This document shows positions 46,007 through 57,269 of a DNA stretch of 64,000 nt, piece by piece (positions within the stretch are counted from its first letter, which is position 1; each line of letters begins with the position of its first letter). The stretch covers positions 124,001 through 188,000 of the forward strand of contig MU405267.1 in assembly GCA_022836615.1 (NCBI GenBank), given 5' to 3'. Made by a program: the position numbers and the translations under genes. The notes under the pieces are model-generated. The model saw only the letters and a program-made list of their open reading frames with translations, did not search any database and had not been told where the DNA came from. This DNA comes from Annulohypoxylon bovei var. microspora. Taxonomy: Eukaryota; Ascomycota; Sordariomycetes; Xylariales; Hypoxylaceae.

Positions 46007-47311
46007 TTAAATCAATTCGTCGTCTTGAAATAGAGTATTGGGATCCCAGTCTCCTCTGCCGGAAGTATGGCGTTGTACGGCCCAATCCCGCGCGGCTCTG
46101 TCTGTTATTTCCATCACATACCCTTCGAGGTCGCGGCGGTTTGCGTTGTATGCGTTCAGAGATACGAACCTCTGTACGTGGTGCTGTCTCCAAGGACACG
46201 CACCAGGCAAGTGAGAGAGATACCAAAGCCCCTCGACTTCTTCTAAGCTCCTGTTTACCTGTCTGATAAAATCGTCTCGTAGAGATCGAGCACGAAATGC
46301 TGCGCGCTCGTCGCTGAAGAACACGGCGAGCTTATGGGCATCTTTCAATATGTCGTCATATTGACAATTGTAATACGACGCTTCGGAACTTCCGAAATGA
46401 CAGACCGTATTCCTGAGTTTCGTGATATCGTCGAGTATCCCGCTCATAGTATGCTGCGAGACGTCACGACCAGCTATCTTCCTCCCCTTGCCGGCGAATA
46501 AACTTAAACATTTACGTTCCAGCTCTATCCGGCCGATCGGAAACTCGTGGGGCCCCTGCAATTCGCGTACGGCTCCCGGAAGGTATAAGGTGAACCCGTC
46601 GAACAGGATTTCTTGAGAGAGCCGCAGCGCGCGCTTGAGGTGGTCGTAGATGATCTGGCTCCTGAGTGGCGCGTCGTTCAAGTCGCTTGCCATATCCTTG
46701 TTCAGACCCGACCTCTCCGAGAGTGTCTCCTCGAGAGGTTCCTGTTCCCTTTCCCTTTCCATCAGCTCTGTTTCCTCCCGCATAGAGCGAGCTTGTCTTT
46801 CTCGCTTTAGCTCCTCCCCCTCTCGAAGCCAATTCTCATACTCCTCCTCAGATCGAAGCTGCTGATACATCTCCTCTTCGGGATCCCTTTTGGTGACCGT
46901 AGGGCGCTTCTTAGAGAATGATGACGCAGTTGACCAATTAAAATGTCGGTTATCGATCGTAACCATCGGGTCGAAAAGTTCTACCAAGGCTCCGTCTTTG
47001 TACTGGTATATGATGTTGCCGATCTCTATAGTGTTTTGGGTTTCTTCGCCCCCGGAGGTCGGTTGCGGTTCCGGTTTCTCATATCGACTACGCGATGCTT
47101 TCGTCGACGCAAGATAACTCTTCTCATCTCTCGCGTCTTTGGAATCTGTCCGAGAAAGCTTCGTCCCTGGCAGTTTGAGGTTGTGTCTCTTTATGACTGC
47201 TTTTAGTTCGACAACTTCAGCTTGGAGCTCACTATTTTTGGTCCCGAGCCTTTCTATCTCGTCATTGGCCATCGCCAGGTTGTAGGACACCGAGCCTATT
47301 AGCTTTGGCAT
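46007..47311 (-). CDS. Unknown coiled-coil protein
   Basis: One uninterrupted frame of 434 residues from the ATG at 47311; the open frame extends upstream but without another ATG. I do not recognise the family. Residues 12-40 look like a short coiled coil (ANDEIERLGTKNSELQAEVV). Residues 40-90 are basic and Ser-rich. Residues 160-235 are highly charged with Glu/Arg heptads (EEYENWLREGEELKRERQAR). Residues 240-434 look globular, with aromatic and Cys-containing motifs such as LRNTVCHFGSSEASYYNCQYDD and GLWYLSHLPGACPWR. There is no signal peptide or membrane segment. An upstream exon cannot be excluded. It is probably a fungal protein of the cytosol or nucleus. Confidence 0.65.
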   Translation of the reverse strand: MPKLIGSVSYNLAMANDEIERLGTKNSELQAEVVELKAVIKRHNLKLPGTKLSRTDSKDARDEKSYLASTKASRSRYEKPEPQPTSGGEETQNTIEIGNIIYQYKDGALVELFDPMVTIDNRHFNWSTASSFSKKRPTVTKRDPEEEMYQQLRSEEEYENWLREGEELKRERQARSMREETELMEREREQEPLEETLSERSGLNKDMASDLNDAPLRSQIIYDHLKRALRLSQEILFDGFTLYLPGAVRELQGPHEFPIGRIELERKCLSLFAGKGRKIAGRDVSQHTMSGILDDITKLRNTVCHFGSSEASYYNCQYDDILKDAHKLAVFFSDERAAFRARSLRDDFIRQVNRSLEEVEGLWYLSHLPGACPWRQHHVQRFVSLNAYNANRRDLEGYVMEITDRAARDWAVQRHTSGRGDWDPNTLFQDDELI

Positions 47312-49044
47312 GTTGAAAACGGGATTTCCTCCTATTTGTAGCTGGTGATTGTAAGGTAAAATAGTTCCAGGATCAGTATCGGCTGTGATTTTTTGCTGTC
47401 CTGTTATTCCTAAGATAGACAAAAGGGGCCAGATAGGTAGATATGTATGAGACAAGTGAGCGAGAAGGACGTTGCACGATACTTTTGTAGTGACCGTATA
47501 AACGAGGGAGATCAGGAGCTTAGAAATAACGTCTAGTGAACCGTGTGGTCAAGCACAGCATCATTGTCTCCTAGACAACGCACTGTGCTCGAATAAAAGC
47601 ATTGTCTCGATCTTTGTCATTGTCATGAAATACGTCATGAAATAATAAAGCTTTCCTAACAAAGCAATTGTTATATTCGAAATGATCTTGCTCAGAAGAA
47701 TTTGCATAATTCGAAAGGGTTTTAGGCCTAGACATGATTAACCCTTGTTCGAGACTCGGCATTGTAATTCCTGGCTTCATGCGGTTCAGGTGTATCATCA
47801 AGATATGTAACAGATATGAGGCTTGATTGCTAGAGACGCTAAGAGCAAATGTTTACTGCCGTATACCTGTAACATGAAAGGATAGGTATGAAAAGGGGGA
47901 GGTACGGAGAGAAGCAAATAAGTTATTCAACATGGGATATGACTGGATCTACATCCTCCTTTTGAATGACTACCTATCTATTGAGTCGAAAGGTTAGGGG
48001 CACGGAGAAAAATGCAATACACGTGCAACCTTAGGTTGAACTTTGAATGAATCACGAGGCTTAGAAACCCAACCTTGGAATATACCTACCTATCGGAATA
48101 GCGCATTATCTATCAGGTGGCATCAGATAATCCTACTGGTACCTAGGCGCACAGGGCTGCCATGGCTTGAAGTAAGCTCACAAGGCTGGCTGGTACGCCT
48201 GCCAGTAGTAGCATGAGCCGCTTGACATTATCCTTGGAATATAAAGTATTGTCCTAAGTCTTTGATGTCGTCGGAGTCATAGAAACAAAAGAATAATGCT
48301 TCCCCATGTCAGCCAGCCGCTAGACTACCCAATCATAAAATTTTTCTTCTCTCACCGAAATAAGGGGGAATGCCGCCCAGTGGCTGGTTGAATCACCGAC
48401 CAATAAACCTCGTGGTTCCACAACCACCTGTAGGAATATACATTAACATGTGAATTTAGACTGTGGCTTCTGTTTTCTAGGCTCTTGGGATAATAAAGCT
48501 TACTAGGGTTGATGCCTTATGTATTACGTCAGTACAGCAAGTACCTAGTAGTTAGAAGATATTTAAATATATTTATGTGACTAATTCATGATCGGAATTG
48601 CAGTTTTGAAGACTCTAGTTAGAGTTCTACTGATATAGTTAGAGCTCTACTGATATAGATATAGTTGAAGTAACAGAACATAACATCGAGAGAGCGGCAG
48701 GAATATGTAAACACCGTTAAGACGATAGACTTGAACAAGTATTTCAAGATGGATTACTTGGCTTCATTCATAGATCTAGAGAACTTAGAAATGTATCCAG
48801 GTAGATAATCGTACTATTAAATTTAAGAAGATGCATATAAACTTCGATCAGGAGGTGCTAGAGGTGATCGGGTTTAGCCCCCTTTGTTCTCCAAACCCCT
48901 ATATCCTTCACTGATTGTAGACGATCTAGGGGCTTCAAGATCTCAAAGAAAATTAGCCTATATTGATTGACTAAGGCCATTGTGACTTTGGAAAGTTGGG
49001 ATGAAGGGGCATAGATCGTTTTTATGGAATAATTCAGTGACTAG
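47312..49044. other. Intergenic, no gene seen
   Basis: About 1.7 kb with no recognisable coding region. The last eight bases (49037-49044, GTGACTAG) are the left target duplication of the hAT element. Confidence 0.55.
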
Positions 49045-49783
49045 CAGTGCTCGGAACCACTACACCAACTACACTGAGACCCTTCGTGTAGTTGGTGTAT
49101 GACATAATCACGAAATCTTCAGTGTAGTGGGTGTAGTGGGTTTTATAAAACGCTCAGTGTAGTTGAATTGGTTAGGTGTATTACACCTCAAGGGCCCACT
49201 ATTTCCATGTATTAGTAAACCTATTTTTGGGTGAAGCTATTCCCACTTACGTCGTCGCTCATACGTTCGACCTTGCCGTCTTCCAGCTCGTCCGAATAAG
49301 GGTAAAAGAAGGGATCTAGCCCTTTCACCACCCCAGCCCGTAGCCTCCGAATCGGGGTTGCTACGAGGGCATCGTCAATTTAACCAGTTATTCAAAAGAG
49401 TATTAAGGATACCTAGATACGTACAATATCTAATGGAAAAAATAGTTGTATCTTACTTAGGGGTAATAATTTCAACGCTGATCAAAGCTTTCGTACGAAC
49501 GCCACATATTTACTTGCCACAATAGTTGCCACAGAGGGTATATGATGGTATCTGTTAGTGAAACCACCTAATTTAGCAGTGAACACTAACAATTACTAAT
49601 AAGGGGGCTGTGTACCCACTACAACTCCACAGTTAATACACCCACTACACCAACTACACCCACGATAGCCTCAAGTGCAGTGGATGACTAAATTTAAAAG
49701 TGGGACCGTGTAATTGAATTGATTTAGTTGGCTTGGCAGTGCGTGTACACTGGTGGATTGGCGTGTAGTGGTTCCGAGCACTG
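49045..49783. mobile_element. hAT-type MITE with perfect 8-bp target duplication
   Basis: The 739-bp element is flanked by perfect GTGACTAG direct repeats (49037-49044 and 49784-49791). Terminal inverted repeats of 21 bp begin CAGTGCTCGGAACCACTACA. Subterminal copies of ACTACACCAACTACAC occur at both ends in both orientations, typical of hAT transposase sites. A GC-richer core on the minus strand (about 49375-49250) translates without stops for about 40 codons, including ATPIRRLRAG, GLDPFFYPYSDELEDG and KVERMSDD. It ends at a GTAAGT, so it looks like an exon remnant. Non-autonomous; the transposase source is not in this window. Confidence 0.9.
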
Positions 49784-50068
49784 GTGACTAGGTAAGGTAT
49801 GTTTGGCCTATCTGGGTAATCAATTGATGTTTGTATAGGATGATAGTACAGTATCATGACTGGATACCTAGGTAGGTAAGCAACAAGAAACAAGAAAGTT
49901 GGCCCGTAAAACATTGAAATGCTACCTACCTAAGTAGGTAAATAGGGTTGTCTATAGCTGACTGTTTAGACCTACCTAGGTTGTACCTAAGGTATACGTT
50001 GAACCCAGGTAGAGCTATTTAATATCTTACCATGTTAGATCTATATATTTGCTTTCGTTCAAACCCCT

Positions 50069-51124
50069 TCAACTAGCAACTGCCCCTTTATAGCCGCTGA
50101 ATGCCTGACGATCAAACTCTTCGCTGAGAATGAAGGGAAGCTCATCTTGCGCATAGCTCTCGGCCCAGTTCTTTTCCACAGGCTTCCACCCTAGCTCGCG
50201 CAGTCGTACAGCACGGCTACGGCTATTAAGGCCGGCAACGGCAGTTGTGAAATGTCCGAACAGGTCGTCGTAGTTTTCGGGTGGGATTGTTCGCGGATTC
50301 GGGTCTGAGATGTGCCCGGCCTTGTGGAGTTCCGCGCCGATGAGAATGGCGACGTCCTTCCAGCTAGGCTCGTTGTCGCCTGTGGTCTCGGTGAAGTAGT
50401 ATGGGTTCTCTAGAATATCCGGACTGCTGGCTGGCGTGGACTCTAGGTGATGTAGCAGCACCACGTAAGCCCTCGCCAGATCGCGCACGTGGATGTTGCT
50501 CTCGACGGCGAGGCCGGCGCCCACGTGCCCCGCGTAACCGTGCTTGAGAGCGTACCGGGTGAGGGTTGGGATCTGGATCGTGAGCCGCCCGTGGTTTGGA
50601 TTGAAGCCGTAGATTAGTGGCGGGATAATGATAGCGATCTTGGCTTTCTCCGAAAGCTGCTTCTGGGCTCTGACGATGGTAAGGTCGATCTGACGATGTG
50701 GCGCGTCGTCCGGAACAGAGTCCACCTCCGACACAGCATCATCATGGTAGATCTTGTCAGACTTGTAATTCCCTGCGGCACCGTCGTCTAGCACAGATGT
50801 TCCGGAAGTGTGTATGTAGATCGTACTAAGACCTTTCTCAGCCCGCTGCTGGACGGCATCTAGAATAGCTTCCACGCTGGGAAGGTGGTCGGCGGTAGCG
50901 GTGTGGATGACTATGTCATAGGATAGGGCGTATTTCGTGATCAAGGCCTTATCGTTTAGGTCGCCGAGAACCGTGTCAGCGGCTCCCGAAATCTTGATCT
51001 GATCCGCATGCGCTTGCCTCCTAACATAGCCAGTGATCACGTAATTCTCCTTGACTAACAGGTCAAGGACGTTCCAGCCAATAAAGCCAGGTCCGACGAT
51101 GAAGACTTTCTTTCCCGAAGCCAT
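50069..51124 (-). CDS. Extended SDR / NAD(P)-binding epimerase-like protein
   Basis: Single exon, 351 residues from the ATG at 51124. The N-terminus KKVFIVGPGFIGWNVLDLL is a Rossmann beta-alpha-beta unit with GxGxxG. Further features are GDLNDKALITKYALSYDIVIHTAT, IYIHTSGTSVLDD at the SDR active-site strand, IAIIIPPLIYG and SNIHVRDLARAYVVLL. The usual YxxxK is not clear: NYKSDKIY lies nearby, so catalysis may differ or the protein may be an NmrA-like sensor. It is probably a cytosolic oxidoreductase or epimerase. The substrate is unknown and no biosynthetic cluster surrounds it. Confidence 0.8.
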   Translation of the reverse strand: MASGKKVFIVGPGFIGWNVLDLLVKENYVITGYVRRQAHADQIKISGAADTVLGDLNDKALITKYALSYDIVIHTATADHLPSVEAILDAVQQRAEKGLSTIYIHTSGTSVLDDGAAGNYKSDKIYHDDAVSEVDSVPDDAPHRQIDLTIVRAQKQLSEKAKIAIIIPPLIYGFNPNHGRLTIQIPTLTRYALKHGYAGHVGAGLAVESNIHVRDLARAYVVLLHHLESTPASSPDILENPYYFTETTGDNEPSWKDVAILIGAELHKAGHISDPNPRTIPPENYDDLFGHFTTAVAGLNSRSRAVRLRELGWKPVEKNWAESYAQDELPFILSEEFDRQAFSGYKGAVAS

Positions 51125-52184
51125 TTTGGCCGTCAAAATCAATTGATATTTTATATTTATATCTTGAAATACTTGGCCTTGATGCGGACAACGCTCTTCT
51201 GTTTAGGAGTGGCATGACACCCATACTTAAACTCATTTCTTATAGTTAAATATGACTAGGTATCTAAGGATGTAAGATGGATGTATGGATGCATAGATGT
51301 GTAGCAGCGGGATTTAAATCCCCCGAGTGTCTTGAGGTTGAATTTAACAATCAAAGGGTTACACAATAGCTTATATAATCACATGCATTGTAACTTTTCG
51401 GGTTGACGTCACAATTCTCTGTTGTGTAAATCGACTTGATTGGTCCGTGTTCCGAAAAGGGGAGAAATTGAAGATGCCTAGGTGCGACCCGAGCCTTGAT
51501 TTATAATATTATATTTATAAGCCACTCACACGATGTATGCGTTTTGTCTTTGACCAATCCATCTAGGCACTTTCGTTCTATTAATTATAATTCTGTCTTG
51601 CAGAGGAAGATTGAGGTTTATTACTATTACCGTACTTCGTAATTGTGCTGTTTATAAAGTCGTTCAAGTACCTACGGTACCTCCTACATCCATACCTCGT
51701 AGAAAATATTTCGGTCTTCGTTGTAGGCGTCTAAGATTATGGTTTTCAGCCGCATTTAGGCTTGTCCTATGAAGCCTCTCATTGGACTGTTTACCCAGCA
51801 GCCTAGGAAGCTATTGTAGACGACCCTCGTTTAAGACTATTTAAGACTAGCCTGGGCTGCCTATATTGGTCAGGGGCAAAGGACCGTGCGGTGCGGCGAG
51901 GTGGCGCTAGAAAAGAAATAACGATGTCTTTTCTTTTGTTGTCTGCTCACCCTTTCTGATCTTCTCCTTCCTAACGCAAATCTTTCCTTTCGTGGTTGCC
52001 CTGAATAAAGGCTGCCGTCCATTCGTTCGTTGTGCTTTGCGTGCTGATCCCGTTTCTCGGTTGATCTGATCTCTTCCTTTTCGGGGTACGATACAACGTC
52101 TCGGTCATCCCGTCCCGTCTCCGAGTCTTAGTTCCGCTTCTAAGCACCTTATACAATCGTTCCTCCGGTTGAATCTATCTTACG
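51125..52184. other. Divergent intergenic region SDR/GPI-type protein
   Basis: No gene seen. The 200 bases before 52185 are TC-rich (TTCTTTTGTT, CTTCTCCTTCC), resembling a leader of a highly expressed gene. Confidence 0.5.
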
Positions 52185-52838
52185 ATGCTCGCCAACAGCT
52201 TAAAAGCATCTACGGCCCTCCTGGCCGCTCTCCTCGCAGGGCAGGCCGTAGCCAGGACTGATATTTCGGGCTGTGTCTCGTCCAAGACCGTCGCGTACGG
52301 CGGCGCGAGCCTCATCTGGTACGTCCCGGATACCGGCGAGATCTGCGCCTTTCTCGACTGCGGCGGCGGTCGTGCGCCGCCTAAGACGACCGTCCCAGGT
52401 TGTGACGCCTACTCCGGCACCGCAACCTACTCGCCCAGCTACCTGCCGGGCTTCGGCGCTTCCACTTCCGCAACCGCCAGCTCGACTGCGACATCCGTAG
52501 CGACTGCGATATCTGTAGCGACGTCTACATCAGCGGCCACTTCCGCATCCGCATCCGTCTCAGACGCGACGGGTGCTTCGTCGTCTGTTGCCACTATCAC
52601 GGCGGCGCCGACTTCGACTTCTCTAGAGACGAGTACTACCGGTAGCGGTAGCGGTAGCAGTAGCAGTAGCAGTAGCGGTAGCGCTAGCTCGAATAGCGAA
52701 TCTTCCTCCTCGGCTGGGACCTCGCAGGGAGCCGGGTCTACTAGCGTGTCGCAGGGTGCGGCGGCCATGCCGACAGCGGTTGTGAAGGGTGCGATGGGCG
52801 TGGCAGTTGGTCTTGTGGCGGGAGTAGCCATGTTGTGA
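52185..52838 (+). CDS. Ser/Thr-rich GPI-type secreted wall protein
   Basis: Single exon, 217 residues. Residues 1-23 form a signal peptide. Residues 24-92 are a small Cys-containing domain (DISGCVSSKTVAYGGASLIW, then TGEICAFLDCGGGRAPP and GTATYSPSYLPGFG). This conserved module is sometimes labelled a siderophore biosynthesis enzyme in fungal genomes, a name the sequence does not support. Residues 93-190 are a Ser/Thr/Ala-rich stalk with a run of TAGCGG/AGTAGC-type repeats encoding Gly-Ser. A C-terminal hydrophobic segment (VVKGAMGVAVGLVAGVAML) preceded by small residues is a likely GPI-attachment signal. It is probably O-mannosylated and placed at the plasma membrane or wall. Confidence 0.82.
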   Translation: MLANSLKASTALLAALLAGQAVARTDISGCVSSKTVAYGGASLIWYVPDTGEICAFLDCGGGRAPPKTTVPGCDAYSGTATYSPSYLPGFGASTSATASSTATSVATAISVATSTSAATSASASVSDATGASSSVATITAAPTSTSLETSTTGSGSGSSSSSSSGSASSNSESSSSAGTSQGAGSTSVSQGAAAMPTAVVKGAMGVAVGLVAGVAML

Positions 52839-53294
52839 GTGGATGTTGTGAGTGGCATATCATAGTGGGTAACTGTCGCAGAACTCTGTAAACATGGGCC
52901 AGAGCATTGTTAATAATTCTTAATAACGGGATAATCATAATAAAGTTCTATCACCAACAAACTGGGGTTATTTGGCTAGTGGTGGCGGCAATAGCTAAAT
53001 CTCTAACGCGTGAAAGGGGTATGCTTTAAACAGGTAGGCGCGTGGATGATGATAGTAACAGGAGCCTCCAGCTATAATGGTCATGAACCTACGTGCTAGG
53101 TAGGTACTTAGAGTTGAGATCTTAGGTGAAGGGCGGATTGCTAATGGTGTAAGGCGGTATTGCATCGGGGGAAAACTTCGGCTGGCGTAGCACATCGTCG
53201 ACGTACGTGTCGCTTAGACCACCCTGGACATCACTGCTGCCGGGCAACCACAGCAGTCTTAGGTATAATGTCAAATTGTAACAGGATCTATCAC
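52839..53294. other. Intergenic, no gene seen
   Basis: 3' flank of the GPI-type protein gene up to the inverted-repeat element. No open frame with recognisable content. Confidence 0.5.
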
Positions 53295-53649
53295 CGGAAT
53301 AAGATGGCTTGGTCAATTTGGAACATCAACTGACTACATAATTCTAACATTATTACAGCTATTACCGACGACAAAAATATCGACAACAATACTACCGACG
53401 ACAATCCGACGACAATCCGACGACAAATCACGACACAGGGGGTTCGAATCCAACAAACTCCCGAATTTTCAAAATTCCTAGAATTTCTAGGGATCACAAT
53501 CACAACAACTAAAATCGACACACTTCAGTGGGCATTACAGGGGGCATTACAACTAAAACAACATGATGGTGGAAAAGAAGGATCAGTGGAAGTGGGCAAC
53601 AAAAAGTGAGTACTACCATCCCACAAATTGACCAAGCCATTCTATTCCG
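53295..53649. mobile_element. 355-bp inverted-repeat element (MITE-like)
   Basis: The ends at 53295-53320 and 53624-53649 are 26-bp inverted repeats that share ATGGCTTGGTCAATTTG and differ at two positions. No clear target duplication was found. The interior has CCGACGACAAT direct repeats (53383-53425) and a GGTTCGAATCC that resembles a tRNA T-arm without the rest of a tRNA. It is probably a non-autonomous element or an LTR-derived fragment. Confidence 0.6.
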
Positions 53650-54183
53650 AATAATTTTTTTGGTCCTCCTATCTTACTAGCCTTGTCTTTACGTTTTCGT
53701 ATTTCGATTTTTGCATTCTTGAGTACCTATCTACACCCATAGGACTCGCCTCCCTTTTCTTTTAGTTGTACTCGACTCCAGTCGTTTACTTAGGTCCATA
53801 CCTACCTAGGTACGTACCTACGTATCCAGGTCTATAGTTTCATGAATCTGATATTCTCATTCTCTCCATACCGTCTAACATACCTAGTATATTTAACTAC
53901 TGGTAATGGTAATCAACGAACCAAAACCTCACGCCTAGCCTAAGCATCTATTATTACTATGTTATTCTCTTAGATGGTCGATGATCTATATGTACATATG
54001 ACCCCTTAAACATTAATATACATGTTTTGAATTTTGCTCACCTGCCCACTCGCGTGGAGACTCAGGCTGTCTATCTTGACGAAGACATGCATTTTCTTGT
54101 CTTTTACTGATATCCCAAAACAGAACGCGATATACACAATGTAGGCACACAACTCCTAATCAAACCAGATTAAAAAAGCCAAA
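53650..54183. other. Intergenic, 3' flank of the GH76 gene
   Basis: AT-rich, with TACCTACCTAGGTACGTACCTA-type motifs near 53801-53823. No gene seen. Confidence 0.5.
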
Positions 54184-56026
54184 TCAATCTAATGCCATCC
54201 ACAGAGCTCCGATAATAGTACTACCAAGCACAAGCGCAGTAACTATCCCCGCGCCGGCCCTATCCCCCGTCGTGATAGGCGCCGCCTGGGGCAGGCTTGG
54301 GGAATTCGACCCAGCGTTCGGATCGCCTATACTCGTGCCGCCGGTCCCGTTCGTGACGGGGGCCTTCGCGCTCTGCACCAACAAGCTCGACAGCGCGCCC
54401 AGCACGTTCATCTGCTGGCCGGCGCCGGTCTTGCCGTCGTACACGCCCGTGGTCCAGTGGAAGCCGCACTGGCGGCCGTTGTCGCCGCCCGTGCACTGCT
54501 TGACGGCCGCCTCGGCGCTCGAGCGCAGGAGCTTCATGATGCGGTCCTTGGTGAAGGGCGCGACCTGCGTGGCCACCGCGAGCCACCGGTGCACGTACCC
54601 CTTGAAGCTTAGCATGTCGGTCGAGCACACGCCGGCTTCGCACGAGGGCTCGTAGAGGGTGCCGTTCACGAAGAAGATCCGCTCCATGCCGTCGATGAGC
54701 CCGGAGATTCGGTCTTCCCAGTCTTTGCTCTGGTTTGTCTTTTTGGGGGCAGACCGTTAGCGTCCATTTTCGTCCCTATTTCTTTCCTTTTTTTGTTTTC
54801 TTTTTTCTTCTCTTTTTTTAAGGGGAGGGGCGTGGATAGGATTAGCGGAAGGACTTACGTAGTCGTACATATACGCAGCGCCAGATAGTAAGATCGCAGC
54901 GTTATATGAGTACTGCTGGCGGTTGATGTCTGTGCAGTTATATGGCACGTGGCCGCCGTCGAACACGTTCCAGTCCTTGTCGATATATTTGACGTTCACG
55001 ATCCAATCCCACGTCTTGGTTGCCCAGTCGGCGTACGTCTCGTTGCGCGTGTACCGGGCTAGGCGGGCACCTATATTGAAGAAACACCCGTTCGCGATGG
55101 CTGTTCATTCAAGTCAGCAACTTCCTACTCTGATTTTCTCCCTCTTGCCCACGTCTCTATTCTCCCACATCATTTCTTCCCTCGTCTTTTTTTCCTTTTT
55201 CCTTTCTTCTTCTTCGATTTTCTTCCCCCCGAGATAGTGAAAAGGGAGGCCTCACTGTTTTTATAATCGTAACCCCTATTGCTCGGGAAGATCTGCCACC
55301 TCATCCCTCCGCCGCAGTCGTCGTCGTGATGGTCCGGAGCAGCTTGCTCGTTCCACACAGCCTGGGCGAGGGCGAGCCACTGCGGCTCGCTCGCCGGTGC
55401 GTCGCGGAAGTTGACCTCGGCCGCCAGCATCGCCGACATGCCCCAGAAGGACTGGTCGTCGTTTCCGAGCGACAGTGTCCAGTTGCGCGGGGCGTAGTCG
55501 CGGTTCTCGCCTACCTGGAACTGCATCGCGTCGTACGTGACATCGTTGTACGTATCGTCTCCCGTGTAGTGCCAGTAGTCTATCATCGTACCCCAGAGCG
55601 CACCTCCTTGCCACCTAGTCGCGGTCTGTCGTTAGTGATTCGTGTTCCCTTTTTTACTTTTTTGTATCTCTCTTGTTTTATAATGTTTTTAGGTTTTTTT
55701 TAGGTTTTTTTTTATACGGGGCAAGAGCGGGAAAAAGAGCGCAAACCAGTAGTAGTCTCCGTCCGGCGGCGGCCCTGGTAAGATGCCCGGTACGTGGCCG
55801 GACTCGTTGCCGTGATAGTAGGCCATCAAGTCGTACGCGACCTGCTTCGCTGCGGCTTTGATGGAATCTGAGGGAGTTTGAGCCAGGGAACTTGTCATAG
55901 GCACTAATATCGGGCGCAAAAGATCGAGAATCACGTACCTGGCGAATCAATGTCGACCTCGAGCGCCCCGAGTACGGCCGCCGGAGCGAGCCATAGCAGA
56001 TAGAGCCGCTGAGAAGCGAGCAGCAT
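54184..56026 (-). CDS. Dfg5/Dcw1-type GH76 mannanase, GPI-type
   Basis: Five exons give 454 residues: 56026-55939, 55867-55747, 55614-55256, 55100-54859 and 54738-54184; all junctions keep frame. It has a signal peptide (MLLASQRLYLLWLAPAAVLG), then ALEVDIDSPDSIKAAAKQV, YYWWQGGALWGTMIDYW, GNDDQSFWGMSAMLAAE, DDDCGGGMRW with the family Asp pair region, and NGCFFNIGARLARYT. It ends with a hydrophobic GPI-type tail. Dfg5 and Dcw1 are plasma-membrane enzymes that transfer GPI proteins into the cell wall by acting on the GPI mannan core. They are needed for wall growth and hyphal form. Donors GTTTGC and GTGAGG are weaker than average but preserve the WWQGG and NRGYDYKN motifs. Confidence 0.9.
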
Positions 56027-57269
56027 GTTTTGCGACTTAGTTCGAGCGCTGCCGAAGAGTTGACCGTCCTACGAAGCTTAGATGTCCTACGAAGCTTAGA
56101 TATTGGTAGAAGTTAAGACACGGACTTAAAGGCACAAGTATCATTATACATCTAAGTAGGTATGCAACACGGCAAATTCTGGGTCGGTCGTAAGACATGT
56201 ACCGCCGTTTCCCACGCTTCCCATGTTTATTCGCATGCTCACTCCTAATAACTACCGGGTAAGGGGTCATAGGGCGTATTACACATATTTAGGTCGGCTA
56301 CTCCATTGAAGGATGATGCCTGCCGACAGCCGTAATCACCAACAGCGCCGCCAAGCGTTTGAAGACCTAGCAAGAGCCTCATATCGGACCAGTGCTGTCT
56401 GCTTAAGGATATGTTAAATCCCTTACCATGCATTTTACACAGCGGCATAGTATGGGTATATCGGACCTGGCGGGCTAACCGTGCGTTGTCAGCATCCAAT
56501 AAATCCGCTGATCTGCGTCGAATAGCTGTTAGCATACTAGTCTACGCGACCGACATTAAGATCTCAATGTTACGTCCGGTACGTTGCAGATCTCGTACGC
56601 GAGCGATCCAATGGGGTCGCAGCCCACATTCTCATCTCATCAACGGTTGAGGCTGTGCCGTGTCAGCGCAAAAGCTGTTACCTATTAAGACGACAGCTGG
56701 ATGGCAGGATGGTAGACCGTACTGCCAAACTTCGTACTTTCTAATTTTGAGAGCTAACTTACACTGCCAGACTGCTTACAGCGTGCCTCATATTCGAATT
56801 AGCCGAAACCTCGTAAAACGACAAGATGAGTTGTTTCACCGATACCAATGAGGGTGACCATTCGGATGGGGCTTGACTGCACTGCCTCAAATATTCATTT
56901 CCGCTCAAGGCGTTGGTTGTGTAGGTACTAGGTACAATGCATAGAACCCACCGAGTAAGCTCTAGAATAGGCCCTAGTAATTTTGGCAGAAACTTCGGTG
57001 GTATCGAACTGGAGAACAATAAATGCGCCGCGAGACCTTTTGTCTAATCCATGCTACCATCTTCTTTAAGCCGTGGGTCGTGAGGGACGTGAGGGACGTA
57101 AGGGACGTGACACCCCGAGGTAGGTGAGGAGTTAGCGCTGCCGCCACCACCACCACCACTACCATCATCATCGTAATGGCTTGACCAATTGGGCGTTACC
57201 CCTATCTTAGATAAAGTACCTGCATATGCCGTCCGTATGCTTTTCGAGCACGGCAACTAAAATGCCGTC
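56027..57269. other. Intergenic, no gene seen
   Basis: About 1.2 kb. A CCACCACCACCACCA trinucleotide run lies at 57141-57158 and GTGAGGGAC repeats at 57078-57108. Open frames here have no domains. Confidence 0.5.

Noticed and set aside
50069..52838. Possible secondary-metabolite cluster around the SDR gene
   Set aside because: No polyketide synthase, peptide synthetase, terpene cyclase or cluster regulator lies nearby.
53440..53475. GGTTCGAATCC as a tRNA B box
   Set aside because: No A box, acceptor stem or anticodon arm in the right spacing.
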